From Hypsibius dujardini (taxonomy: Eukaryota; Tardigrada; Eutardigrada; Parachela; Hypsibiidae), in NCBI GenBank assembly GCA_001579985.1, contig LRSR01006332.1:1-27262 (forward strand): a DNA stretch of 27,262 bases, written 5' to 3'. Under the pieces are notes generated by a model. That model had not been told where the DNA came from, searched no databases, and saw only the letters and a program-made list of their open reading frames with translations. This document shows positions 11,201 to 24,598 of this stretch, one piece after another; within the stretch, counting starts at the first letter, position 1; every line of letters starts with the position of its first letter. Made by a program: the position numbers and the translations under genes.

Positions 11201-12293
11201 TCATTTGATAATTTTTTACACTGCCCCTCTCAAAAGGGAATTTAGAATCGATTGGCCTCAGTATTTGGATTTTAAGGGACGGAGCTACAGGTCATTATTT
11301 TCCTTGGATTGACAGTAAAATTGCGAGTGGCGTTGCAGAAATGACTCACAGCCCCGCCCCTCATACCGAAAAATGATTCTACCCTTGCCAATTGATCCCA
11401 AATTGAATTCTGAGAGGGAGGGTGTCAAAAATCATTAAAAGAAATATTTCTTGCAAATGGACGTTTTTGCAGTCAAAATCAGAAAAATTGAAATTTCCCA
11501 TTGCTTTTGCAACCTGAAAATTCTGCCAAAAAAGTTATTGGGACAAGAACGGTGAAGTACAATAAATGTTGAAAACCATCGGAATTGATTCTATCAATAA
11601 AACTTAAAACGGGGTACTTCCCAATTAAGTTTTAGCAGTGTAGTGCGTTGAGCTTCTCAGGAGAATGATCGTAGAGCAGTGGCGGAAGAGGTGAGTTCTC
11701 TGTTAACATTTTGAAAAACTCGAATACGATTTCGCCAGCGCCACAAAAATAATTACTGTTATTACAGCATTAGATTAGTAGCGTTAATTCAAATTGTAGA
11801 CTTGCCGTAATGCTGTATAGAAAACTGTAATGTACAATTTTTTTAGTCGAATGACTTCGATAGAAACAGCATTTAAATATATTGCAGTAGTAATCAATAC
11901 ACGGCACATTCGCAAATTTTGTCGCAAAAGGGAAAGCCAAATTATTTTTGTCAATCATTAAGAACATGGTTAACTTAGATTTGAGTGAGAGTGGATAATA
12001 ATGTACTCCTGTGGACCATCATTCATATTCCCATGGCACATTGTTCAATAAATACGAATCATACCTCGGATCTCGGAGGGTGAAGGTGGAACTATCGTTG
12101 ACGCTGTCGTTTTATCTGCCCCAGCAACCGAGCTGGAAGTTGTAGCGGTCGGAGCAGTCGAGCTGGATGCAATCACATTCTTCGACGGTGCGACGGTTGT
12201 TGCTGCAAGCTTCCTGGAACCTTTACCGTCCACTATGACGACGGTCAGTGCGAAGAGTCCAAAAAAAACTGCAATAACCGCCGATTGCTTCAT
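5287..12293 (-). CDS. Secreted Ser/Gly/Ala-rich repeat precursor with furin-type sites, 8 exons
   Basis: Minus-strand exons: 12293-12065, 10949-10719, 10026-9793, 8373-8134, 7695-7411, 7011-6676, 6593-6502 and 5775-5287. They sum to 2,136 bases and 711 residues. Exon 1 begins MKQSAVIAVFFGLFALTVVI, a clear signal peptide, followed by a Ser/Thr/Ala-rich linker. Exons 2-6 are all phase 1-1. Exons 3-5 share a DxFGNSxSxASGFSSGYAP half and a GTGSGxAIxxANAAMGQS half, joined by a basic cluster. Exon 2 keeps only the second half after a His/Lys-rich start, and exon 6 keeps only the first half before a unique acidic region. Basic sites are RTAR-Q (residue 108), RRRKR-Q, RKKR-Q, RRKR-Q, RQKR-Q and RRRR-D. 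Exon 8 ends in a Thr/Ser/Val-rich, mucin-like tail with no membrane anchor. Three introns carry mobile-element-like DNA. I do not recognise the family. A processed peptide, cuticle, silk or mucus precursor are all possible. The gene model is firm; the function is open. Confidence 0.85.
5867..6148. mobile_element. MITE-like element with 10-bp TIRs, inside intron 7
   Basis: TAGGATGGCA at 5867-5876 is matched by its exact reverse complement TGCCATCCTA at 6139-6148. The 282 bases between them are AT-rich, non-coding and full of AGTTACT/AGTAACT-like words that can pair with each other. The termini resemble some hAT-type ends, but no 8-base target duplication is visible. A TA duplication around GGATGGCA is also possible, so the superfamily is undecided. 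A related single end is at 18926-18936. Confidence 0.55.
6290..6490. repeat. Degenerate TGCCTGT/CTGT tract in intron 7
   Basis: TGCCTGT, TGTCTG and similar words recur at irregular spacing. No reading frame is kept. The tract stops next to exon 7 of the secreted repeat gene. Confidence 0.55.
7068..7280. repeat. CTGT-rich tract occupying much of intron 5
   Basis: TGTCTGTCTG runs at about 7076-7087 and 7197-7208 are joined by TTGTCTG and GCCTGTC variants. Apparent ORFs on both strands here are by-products of the low complexity. Confidence 0.6.
8541..8573. repeat. Short tandem repeat of CCAAAATTGTA
   Basis: Two adjacent copies plus a partial third, at an 11-12 base period, lie in intron 3 of the secreted repeat gene. 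Confidence 0.55.
8690..8875 (-). mobile_element. tRNA-like (SINE-like) remnant in intron 3
   Basis: The minus strand has an A-box-like TGGCTTAGTGG (8852-8842) and, about 130 bases further on, a B-box-like GGATCAATCCC (8713-8703). The latter is preceded by an anticodon-arm-like GCAGGAGGTGCAC. The spacing is far too wide for a tRNA gene with an ordinary short intron, so a tRNA-derived SINE or a tRNA pseudogene with an insertion fits better. No second copy or poly(A) tail was seen. Confidence 0.3.
10400..10690. repeat. CTGT-rich tract in intron 2
   Basis: Words such as TGTCTGT, TGCCTGTC and CTGTTTC recur up to about 30 bases from exon 2 of the secreted repeat gene. ORFs on both strands here are low-complexity by-products. 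Confidence 0.55.
11063..11612. repeat. 550-bp imperfect palindrome (foldback element) in intron 1
   Basis: The left arm (about 11063-11330) pairs with the reverse complement of the right arm (about 11345-11612) around a centre near 11338. Matching blocks include CCCAATAA (11132) with TTATTGGG (about 11536), CTGATTTTGACTG with CAGTCAAAATCAG, and CCCTCTCA with TGAGAGGG. Similarity outside these blocks is partial. The size and near-continuous pairing fit a foldback or MITE-like transposon. No ORF is present. Confidence 0.75.
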
Positions 12294-12561
12294 CCTCCGC
12301 TGCGGTGATGATAGGTAAACAAATGCAAAACAAACCCAGCAATGCACTCTGAAAAAAAAACTAAAAACGGAAAAGTCGGCAAAAAGGTCGTAAGATTTAC
12401 GGAGTAATGCTCACGAAAAGTTCTATAAAGAAATGACTGAAGAATTTCGGTTTCGGGTGACTTGCAACTTGCTCTCTTTCTGAAATTAAGATGAAGTATG
12501 GAGGGGCTGGTCAGTGGTCAGCTTTCTCTCTCTTTTTCTCTCTCCCAGCTGTCGATATGCG

Positions 12562-12567
12562 TTTATA
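12562..12567 (-). promoter_or_regulatory. Candidate TATA box of the secreted repeat gene
   Basis: The minus strand reads GTATAAAC about 270 bases upstream of the start codon at 12293. A GA-rich (plus-strand CT-rich) tract follows at about 12520-12545. No initiator could be confirmed. An AG at 12300-12299 (CACCGCAG just before the ATG) could be a 5' UTR intron or trans-splice acceptor, which would move the true promoter. Confidence 0.25.
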
Positions 12568-12733
12568 CATATGTACATACAGAGAACACACACTTGATGT
12601 GACTCGCAACAATTCCTAGTTTTCTTACAAGAGGCTCAAGGTCGCACTCGAAGACAATGGGACATTTGCAATATACCTAGAACTGACGGTTGTTAATCGC
12701 TGGAAAAGATTATGCGGAGAAGAATATACCAAA

Positions 12734-12922
12734 TGGCACCTGTGGCTCCTTCGGCTAAAAGCGAAGCATATAGGGCACAAGTCCGAGAAACTAGCAGATT
12801 GTGCTACTCTGCAGCAGGTGCCACAAATATTTCTGAGAATTTTTGCGTGACGATTCTTAATTTTACTGTATAGAGCATACGGGGACTAACTTTCGTTTGT
12901 TATTTCGATCTATGTAAATAAA
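12734..12922 (+). other. Inverted repeat followed by a poly(A) signal, possible retroelement 3' end
   Basis: TGGCACCTG (12734-12742) is exactly complementary to CAGGTGCCA (12815-12823), with an inner GCACAA/TTGTGC pair. About 95 bases later comes ATGTAAATAAAGAATTC, a typical transcript 3' end, though no plus-strand gene leads into it. It may be the tail of a truncated retroelement or an unrecognised structured RNA. Confidence 0.25.
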
Positions 12923-15857
12923 GAATTCTTTTTAACTTAACTTGAATAAGCAGCAATATTTACAGTAATGTCGCACAATTTGCTTTCGTTTCTTTCACCT
13001 TACTGTATTACTACTTCTGTACTAGGATTAGTATGGGACTTTCTATGCAATAGTAAACAGGTTTTTTATTTTTATGATTGCACAACATTGTTGGAGAGTC
13101 GATGTCTAATTGTGGGAGGAAAGAAATGGTTTTATGAAACCTTTAGGTCGGAGTTTGAAACAAGCAATAACTTTCCATTTGAACCAGCATTTCCTAACTA
13201 ATAAAAACTTATTTTCAACAGGACCCAGTATCTCAGTCGGAAGCAGTAAGCTATAGAGTCCATCCATATACTGACTGAGTGGAAACGATTTCGCCCGATA
13301 GGGGGCGACGTTGTAGCTACATCGTTGGTACTCGAGGGCACGTCTGGCATTGTCGAAATACCTAGCCACAATTGATTTATGAAGGAGGTTATAGAAAAGC
13401 TGTTCAGAAAATAAAATGTTTTTAATTTTTAGAAGTTGCTGAGTCATTAGTCTTGATCAAGGATCGTTCCGACCTGTTTGCTGCATTATTGTCCCGGTTG
13501 ATTTGACAGGAAGAATCTAATAATGTCGGAATTCGTAGAGAACACAAAGTATCAAGAATCCGCCGAATTGTGGTCCATAATTATATATATAATGGTCCTC
13601 AAGTCAATTCTTTGTGGTTATGCCAGATGTCAATCCGTCCCGACGTCGTTCTGTTTTGTACCGGCCTCCCTGTAACCAACACAACTCATACATTTTTTCT
13701 ACAAACACCTGTCTCCCACTGCAGACTCTGTTTTGATTCCCAACGTGTCAATGGAAGAAGGAAGAAGGTTAATTGACTAAACTGTCCATAACATTGTCGC
13801 CCAGTGTTCCCGAACAAATCAATATACTTCCTGCCTTTAAACTCCTCTCTCTACCAACTGATTCGTTGGAATAAAAGATCAGAGAGTGAATAGCACACAG
13901 CTTGTTTCGCTGTTCACTGTAAATAGATGCAGACCCTCGACACTGACCAGAAGTCACCAGTACTGCCTCCCCATGTCTCTATCATATATGGACGACCGGA
14001 TGGCTGACCAACCCATAAGCCAATTAAACCAGCGAACAGATTTGTAGCGAGAGATTCCTCCTTCCTCGACTATTGCTAATCGCCACTTGATGTCGACTAA
14101 TTAAAGGGCAGCTATAATTATAGACTTTAACTTGAACATTTCCGCTGGATCGGCATATGAACTGCAAGCATACACGTATACAAGCAACGAAGGGACCCCC
14201 CTAGGTAGGAATGGCATTAGTCGTCTATATATATAATATTTAGAGTCTGCACTATCTTGGCTAATTTAAAATTTAAACAAATACATGTAAACAGTAAGAC
14301 TCCACACATAATAAGAAACTTACACTCTGAAAAATATTTGCCACGCACAAACTTTTGCGAATATTGAGTACCGGGAAAACAAGACCGCAAAAAATGAAAA
14401 ATAATAAATAAAGCTAAACATCAAATGTCGTTTGATAAACGGACAAAATCCTGCAAAATATTCTTATTCTTTCTACTGTATTCTGCCATAGAAATTAAAG
14501 CAAATTTCAACACCGATATTCAATATTGCTTTTATTGAAAGTAAAATAAATTTCCTAAAAAATTATGTTAAGGAGCAAGGAGTTCAACCCAGCGAATCTT
14601 TTTTCTGAATTTTTGCAGCTAAAATTGAGTAGCAATTGAGCAACTAATTAATTACTAAACTGCCACCACGTCAGAAGAGTTCTTTATTTGGGCAAATGAT
14701 TTTCGTCCGCTCTGCGCACTGTTGCACCATCATGTAAGCAAATGTTGAATATAGGCAGACAATTTCGAGCAACTGTTTGTTCTGCGAGAGAAGGTGATAA
14801 GCTGCGCAATATGATCTCCCCGATTTGCCAGTGTTTTTCTCTCATCCCAAATTTTCGGTCATAGCTCTAATGGATGAGAAATTGCGTGCTCAAGTGGAAA
14901 ACAAACAGCGGAACCACGCGTTGTTGGAAGAGTAAGAGGAGTATAGGGATAGGGTTGAGTAAGAAGTGAGCGGCCCGGCCGGACGAAGTGAATTAAAACT
15001 GTCTGCTTGTATTTGTTGCTGTGCTCCCTTCCTTCTTTCCCCTCTTCTCTTTTCATTGTGAGATTTTAAAATGGAGCGTGCGCTGTGTGTGTGTGTGTTT
15101 GTTCAGTGGGTTGTGTGGTAATTTGTTACTGCTCTCCTTTCCTGCGTCTCGTACGGAAATTGGACGATTTGCCGCTTGGGACGACTATCACTTGTGCCCG
15201 TAACGTTACGCCAGTATATGTATATCATAGGATGTGCCTGACCGCGCACGGCAGGGACGGCCGGGTTGGGGGATCACTCCAGGATTTGCCTAAGTGATTT
15301 CCACTCAAATAAATTCTGACAGTGCAGAGGATCAGTTTTATCACCCCCTTTCGCCAAATAATATTCCCTCGCTTGCTTTTAATTGGAGAATATCCATAAA
15401 ATGGCGAAACAGTTCTTCGATTTTTTGTATATTAAGCGTCGATTATTTATATTAAGAAATACTTTAACTCAGAAACGGTACTCCGGTCTTCCTAGACTGG
15501 ACCAAAGATAGAAATACGTGTAATAGCTTTATAGCTATTTAGTAATGTTCCGCTAAAAAAATCTACACAAACGTTAATTTTATGCCCGAAATCGTGAGGA
15601 GACAATAATATCGGAATATGCTTACCCTAGTCCTTGCTTATTATTTAATATTCAATTGGCAAAACATTGACGTTTAAATGTTCAGTTTTCAATCTTTGAC
15701 ATTCTCCGCAAGTACTGCCGCACTAATAAAGTTTCAAATGAAGAAGAAAGGAAAGATGACATTGTGATTAATGTCATGTCTTATTTTAGACTCTCTAGAT
15801 CTACCCTAATCAATTAACGCACGATGAATTTTCATAAGTTGTAAAGAGATGTAAATC

Positions 15858-15912
15858 GGGTAGACAGAAGCAGCCCTCCGATGAGGTTGTCTGCTCAAGT
15901 TGAAATAAATGA
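15858..15912 (+). mobile_element. Possible non-LTR retroelement 3' tail
   Basis: The stretch holds CCCTCCGATGAGG (hairpin potential), then GAGGTTGTCTGCTC and GTTGAAATAAATGAATAA. The 14-base GAGGTTGTCTGCTC occurs again at 10366-10379, also followed by TGAAGAA-like sequence. A hairpin followed by AATAAATRAATAA is common at truncated LINE 3' ends. No reverse transcriptase is present. Confidence 0.25.
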
Positions 15913-16584
15913 ATAATATAAAAAAGCTTAGAAGCATTATTGCAGTAAGAGCATTTACCTATGGCAATGTCATATTTTTTTACTTTTATGCAAATCCAGG
16001 TGAATCGAATCGACGAGAAACGGAAGTTTTTCCCCCGATTCTATTCTTACGCAAAATTTCATCTTCTATACCTTTCCGGGATTAAAACCCATGTAACAAT
16101 AAACAAAAGTTGTTGTGGAGCTCGTTGACCTTTTTTTGCTTTCACAGTCATGTGTATATTGTATATGTCTATACGTATACGTGTATCTTTCTCTTTCCAG
16201 TACTACAAAGTAGATTAATAGTAGTGCCATTAAAGGACAGATGCAGAGTGACGAAAGCCGGACGTCCGTATATCGATATAGTATCTTTAAAATCTGAAAC
16301 GGAAGATTCTCCTCATGCAGGACAGGGCTGGAAATGTGACGTCTCAAACAGAGTGACCGGCACATCCGTAAAACTCTTTCTATTGCGTCAGCAGAATTGA
16401 GAACACATCACGGCGACTACAATTTGAGAAAGGGAAACCGACAGGTTCGCGTGACCCGCTCTTTGGACTGATAAGAGAAATCTCTTTATGTTTGCGTTAT
16501 ATACGAGAGAGAGAGTAATAGTATATAATTCCGCCGCAAATTTCGTCTGTTCGTCAGACGGGACGACGGGAAGATCTGTCGCGA

Positions 16585-20160
<3,576 letters not shown>

Positions 20161-20548
20161 TCTCCGAGATGATGGAAAGTTTACTTTGAATACGGAAACT
20201 ATAACTCAGATTCCTCACAAGGGAAGGGTAAATTAATTTGAGAGCATATGGAGATTGAAAGGAGAGAAAAATAATTGTGCCTGAAAAAAGTGTAAAGGTC
20301 ACCGGAAAATGTGAGCGCGGCCGGTCGCTCGGAATGTTCAAATCAGGGGAATCGATCGAATTCTTCTGACTACTGCTGCTGCCGCTGTTGCGGGGATGGA
20401 TAAACAGTGTACGTAGGAGACGGTGGGAAAAGCGTAATCTGTGGTTGACAAACTGGACAAATGCGTGTTTAAGAAAGAGAGACGGACGGTCGGAGGGCGC
20501 TGTGCTTGCCGTTTGCCTTGTTCCGTCTTTGAACTTTTGCTTTTGCTT

Positions 20549-20556
20549 TAAATCAC
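20549..20556 (+). promoter_or_regulatory. Candidate GFI1-type binding site upstream of the GFI1-like gene
   Basis: TAAATCAC followed by TCTA matches the AATC-core GFI1 consensus at its first eight positions. It lies about 390 bases upstream of the most distal start codon. GFI1 is reported to repress its own gene, so an autoregulatory site is plausible. Eight bases of match can easily occur by chance in AT-rich DNA. Confidence 0.25.
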
Positions 20557-21584
20557 TCTAATGCCTTGTGTGATTTGGGGGTCTGTGTGTATATACTCTA
20601 TGTGTATGTGTGTACGTGCTGGGCATACATAACATGACCATTTTAAAGGAGAGACAGAGGAGGTCGCGTCTGTACGTTGTCCATCCCTTCCCTTTCGTCT
20701 GGATGACGGAGATGTGAGCGAGGGAAGAGACAGCGCCCTCCAATCTGGTGGGTGGGTGGCACACATGCTTCTGCGGAATTGGCTGGCTTTATACACGCTG
20801 GTGTAGGGACCCCGGGGACTGGGCACAGAACACTTTGTCCAGCCTGTGATTTCCAACCACCGCCTGTCTGTCCGTCCGTCTCCCACCGGTCAAAGCTGAC
20901 GTCGAGCCGCAATGAGAGCTAGCTATGCACGTGCGGATGCGCCAATCACAATGCCAGCTATTTACATGCCGCGTTTAAAAAAATCTTTATTTTTGGCATA
21001 ATTATGTATCTTAAAGGGGGGTTGTTCGAAAAATAAAGAATTGATTAAGGTAATTAGAAGGCAATGTCTAACCTGCAATATGTTGTTTGCAAACGCGGAA
21101 TATGAACACCATTTAGCTGGAAATGGACCGCTTCAAAAGTTCAGCAGTTTTTTTACGTACTTTACCAGGATATTTCAATTGGAAACGCAATTCAGTTCTA
21201 TCGCAATTATGCAGCTTTTCTGCAGTAACTTTAAACTGGCACATGAAATAAACACTTTATCTCACAATGTCCCTTCCATTATTATGGCTAACAGCATTTT
21301 TTTACAGTAAATTTGGAAATTACAGTCATCAAAATGTGATTTTTCATTTAATTGTTGCAGGTAAAAACAAAATTTAAATTAAATTACAAGAGCCATTAGT
21401 AGATTCTTACAAAGAGTCAATGGAGTTAGATTAGTTACGAAAAATATGACTCCCACCGAGACGAATTAAATTTAAAACAAATTGGTCATTGAATGCTTCT
21501 GCCAGTAATTACATCTTCGTGTCAAACACATATATGCCAAGCCATTGAGATATAAAAACATTGGCATGTGAATTCTGATTGAAG

Positions 21585-21626
21585 CTTCTCAGTCCTTCTC
21601 AGTCCTTCTCAATCCTTCCAAGTCCT
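21585..21626. repeat. 10-base tandem repeat, about four copies
   Basis: AGTCCTTCTC is repeated at 21591 and 21601, preceded by a partial copy and followed by AATCCTTCCA and AGTCCTGATA. Confidence 0.75.
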
Positions 21627-21737
21627 GATAAGGCTAAGATATCTAAAGCATACAATCTATTTTTTATATAATAACATACATAATAAAATAAATAACTCTA
21701 GCATAATAATACATATATAATAATATATAAATAAAAT

Positions 21738-21850
21738 AGTGATGTATATAGTGTAACAACTTATATATTATTTAATTTCAATATAATATATATAGCATAT
21801 AGTAATGTATATAGTGTAATAATATATATATTACATAATTTCAATGTAAT
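21738..21850. repeat. 63-base AT-rich duplication
   Basis: AGTGATGTATATAGTGTAA (from 21738) is repeated as AGTAATGTATATAGTGTAA (from 21801). The following ATTTCAATATAAT and ATTTCAATGTAAT also line up, giving two diverged tandem copies inside a 200-base AT-rich stretch. Confidence 0.7.
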
Positions 21851-22729
21851 GTGTTACATAAGTAATATGCGACAGAGATAATATAATTTTATTGTTGCTG
21901 GACTGAGTTCCGGAATCCGGGTGCTAAAGTACACTCATTGCAGCCGACTGTGGTCACCAGTGACGCAGACAGACACAGCATGTATATTACCACAGACACG
22001 ATATATCACGCAATGTGTCCAATCTGGAGAGGCTTGTCGATTTGAGCTCGCCGATTGAGCCGCGCGCGCGCGCACTGATCTCACTGATCCCCCCGCGCAA
22101 CATGACAGGATGACGGCCCTCACGCGCATAATCACCCACCACACACGTAACAGAACAGTCAACCAACCAATTCTGAGAGGGAATCAATTAAGCAAATCCT
22201 TCTCTCTTTTCACTGCGTGCACATCAAAATTCCCTCGCGACAAATTATCCCATTTCTCGGCAACATCCGCCGGCCGGATATGGAAGTCTCTTCTCACTCT
22301 CCTCTCTCCAGTAGTCCGTAAACATTATCTCTCAGACGGTGCACTTTTTAAATTGAAAGCCGTTTGCCGAACGGAAACGATACACCACACACACATATAT
22401 GTACATAGAGGGAGAAAAGCAGCCGCTACTCGCTTCCATAATCATTTCTCTTTGCTGTCTATTAGTGGAAACCCGCGCGCTCATACTCCCAGGGGACCCA
22501 CTCAAGTCAAAGCGAAAGCGTGTCCGTCCAATGCGATTTTCACGAGAGTCTAGCGTCACTTTAAACGCGTTGGATGTATTTTTGTTTGCATTCTTATTAC
22601 CGTATTTGATGAGGGCGCGAGCTGGTACTTCACCACGTCTGATAGGAAATGATGAGAGAGCGGTGAGAAAAAAGGGGGTGAGACCCTTTAGTGCCGCCGA
22701 CCGACGTTTGTCTTGGGAGGCTAGGAAAG

Positions 22730-23290
22730 CAAGTCCTTGAAGTTGAGCGTCATTGCATAAAAACACTTCAGTTTGGCCATAAGTATATTTTGTTTTAAAT
22801 ATCGCGAACGATTTTAAATTATTACGTAATTTTTCATACATATCTATTTTGTAGAGAAATATAATTCTAGAAGAGCTTTCTGTAAAAACTTGCACCCGTC
22901 TTGCGATGTCAGGAAAGGAAATCCCTGAAGTTCATCTATTGTATAAAAACGTTTCAATTTGATCATACGTGTTTTTTAATATAATACCATAAGCTTTCAA
23001 TATCTTTAATGACTTTCAATTTTTTTCTAAATATATTTTAGAAAAATATAATTCCAGGACTTTTTTGGTAAAAAATGTGCATTGATTGGTTTGTTTGAAC
23101 AAACACTTCAAAAAACCTCAACTTGCTCATCTGCATTTCTCTTTATATTACCAGAGTTTTTATTATCATGAATGATAACTTAATTATGTTTTAATTTTTT
23201 TAACATACCTATATTTAAAAAAAATATAATTCTAGAAATGTTTGCAGTCAAAAAAGGATGTCTAAGTCCAAGAAAAGACATGTTTGAGGT
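22730..23290. repeat. Degenerate tandem array of ~180-base units, three copies
   Basis: The core AAATATAATTCTAG (22857), AAATATAATTCCAG (23044) and AAATATAATTCTAG (23222) recurs every 187 and 178 bases. Around it the units share CCTTGAAGTT/CCCTGAAGTT, ATAAAAACACTTCA/ATAAAAACGTTTCA/ACAAACACTTCA and GGCCAT/GATCAT/GCTCAT words in the same order. The copies are well diverged. The array lies about 2.6 kb upstream of the GFI1-like start. Confidence 0.7.
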
Positions 23291-24552
23291 TGGCCTTCAA
23301 CAGCCGGCTGGACATCAGGCAAAAGGAGGAAGACGTCAAACGATAATTACAGACCCCTTACCACTCTTGTGAAGCGACAGTTAATTAAGAGCGAGAGTGC
23401 GCGTATCTGCGTCCGCGACAGACAGACAACGGCGACAGATTACGGCCGCGCGCGCTTCAAATCTGTTCACCAGCTTTAATTGGCTTAAGGATAATTTAAG
23501 TCATCCGGTTGCTGTAGGACACCTGATTACTCCCTCTGTCTGGCTATGTCTCCCTCTTAACTTTGCTGTGCATTTTCAGTACACACCAGCGCTTATCAAT
23601 AATATTCGGAGGTGATTTTGTGCTACGATTATTATTTATTCATCACCCTCTAGTCCGGTGTGTGTTATTCTCAGTCCATTCGGGGTGGAATGAAAGAAAA
23701 ATGAGTGAGAGAGCGAGAAAGGGGATGAGAGGTGACACAGCTTGCGTGGTCCTCTCTTCTGGAATCTCTACAGGTGTGTGACGAAATGAAAAATACACCC
23801 TTTTCATGGGCGTGAATTATACAGTGACTTGTTTTTGTGGGTGTCCGGTGGTTGGTGTCATACCCATTTCCCCTATATTTTCATGAGAAATTTGCCATCG
23901 GTTATGGAATTTCGATCACGAGATTTTAGGTCAGCTAAAGCACATTCTTCAAATGGCGTCTCCTCCCCAGTTGTTCGGTAGTAACAAGATTTACTAGTGG
24001 AAAAAACAGCATCTTACAAGGTCGACAGGGTCGCCGAATCGGTAAACTAATCATTCTATCTTTCAATTGGAATTAATTACGTTACGGTACTTTAATCTTT
24101 CCAGTGACTTGCGATGTGTATTTTTTAGGAGCAGTGCGTCAGATTCCCTACAAATGAGTGCTGAATACTTGTGGCCGTTAAGACGCATGGCGAATCTTTT
24201 TATTCATTAACAAAATACAAAACAGTCTAACCCAAATGTAACCAGATTGTTAAAATGTAGAGCAATATAATGTAAAACTTTTCACATTATATTGAACTGT
24301 ATTTTCATAAATGGCAGGTAAGGTTTTGGAATTAAAAGGGTTGCCCTCACGACGGCTACAAGTGCAGTGAATGCAGTGAATTATCACTCTATAAATTTAA
24401 TGAATCTGCAAATACTACGAGTCAATATGCCGGAAGTACCTCACGAGCTGCAGGATACCACCAACTTTCCACGAAAGAGTAATCGATCTGTGCAGAGTAA
24501 GTCTTGTTGGAAATTCTTTTCAGCAGCAAATATTTCAGAATTAAACACAAAT

Positions 24553-24556
<4 letters not shown>

Positions 24557-24586
<30 letters not shown>

Positions 24587-24598
24587 TGTATGTATGTA
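24557..24598. repeat. TATG microsatellite
   Basis: About ten uninterrupted TATG units. Confidence 0.95.

Larger units (their letters stand above)
12600..16080. other. Gene-poor intergenic stretch
   Basis: I found no supported gene between the secreted repeat gene and the GFI1-like gene. Contents noted: a 9-bp inverted repeat at 12734-12823 with AATAAA at 12917, AT-rich DNA around 14230-14540, a short GT run near 15086, and a possible retroelement tail at 15858-15912. The ORFs at 13106-13447 and 15021-15297 show no domain. Confidence 0.4.

Noticed and set aside
13106-13447. 113-codon minus-strand ORF between the secreted gene and the GFI1-like gene
   Set aside because: Looked briefly like a retroelement fragment, but no reverse transcriptase or integrase motif can be seen.
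22332-22895. 187-codon minus-strand ORF
   Set aside because: No recognisable motif, overlaps a plus-strand ORF of 113 codons, and its N-terminal part runs into the 180-base tandem array.
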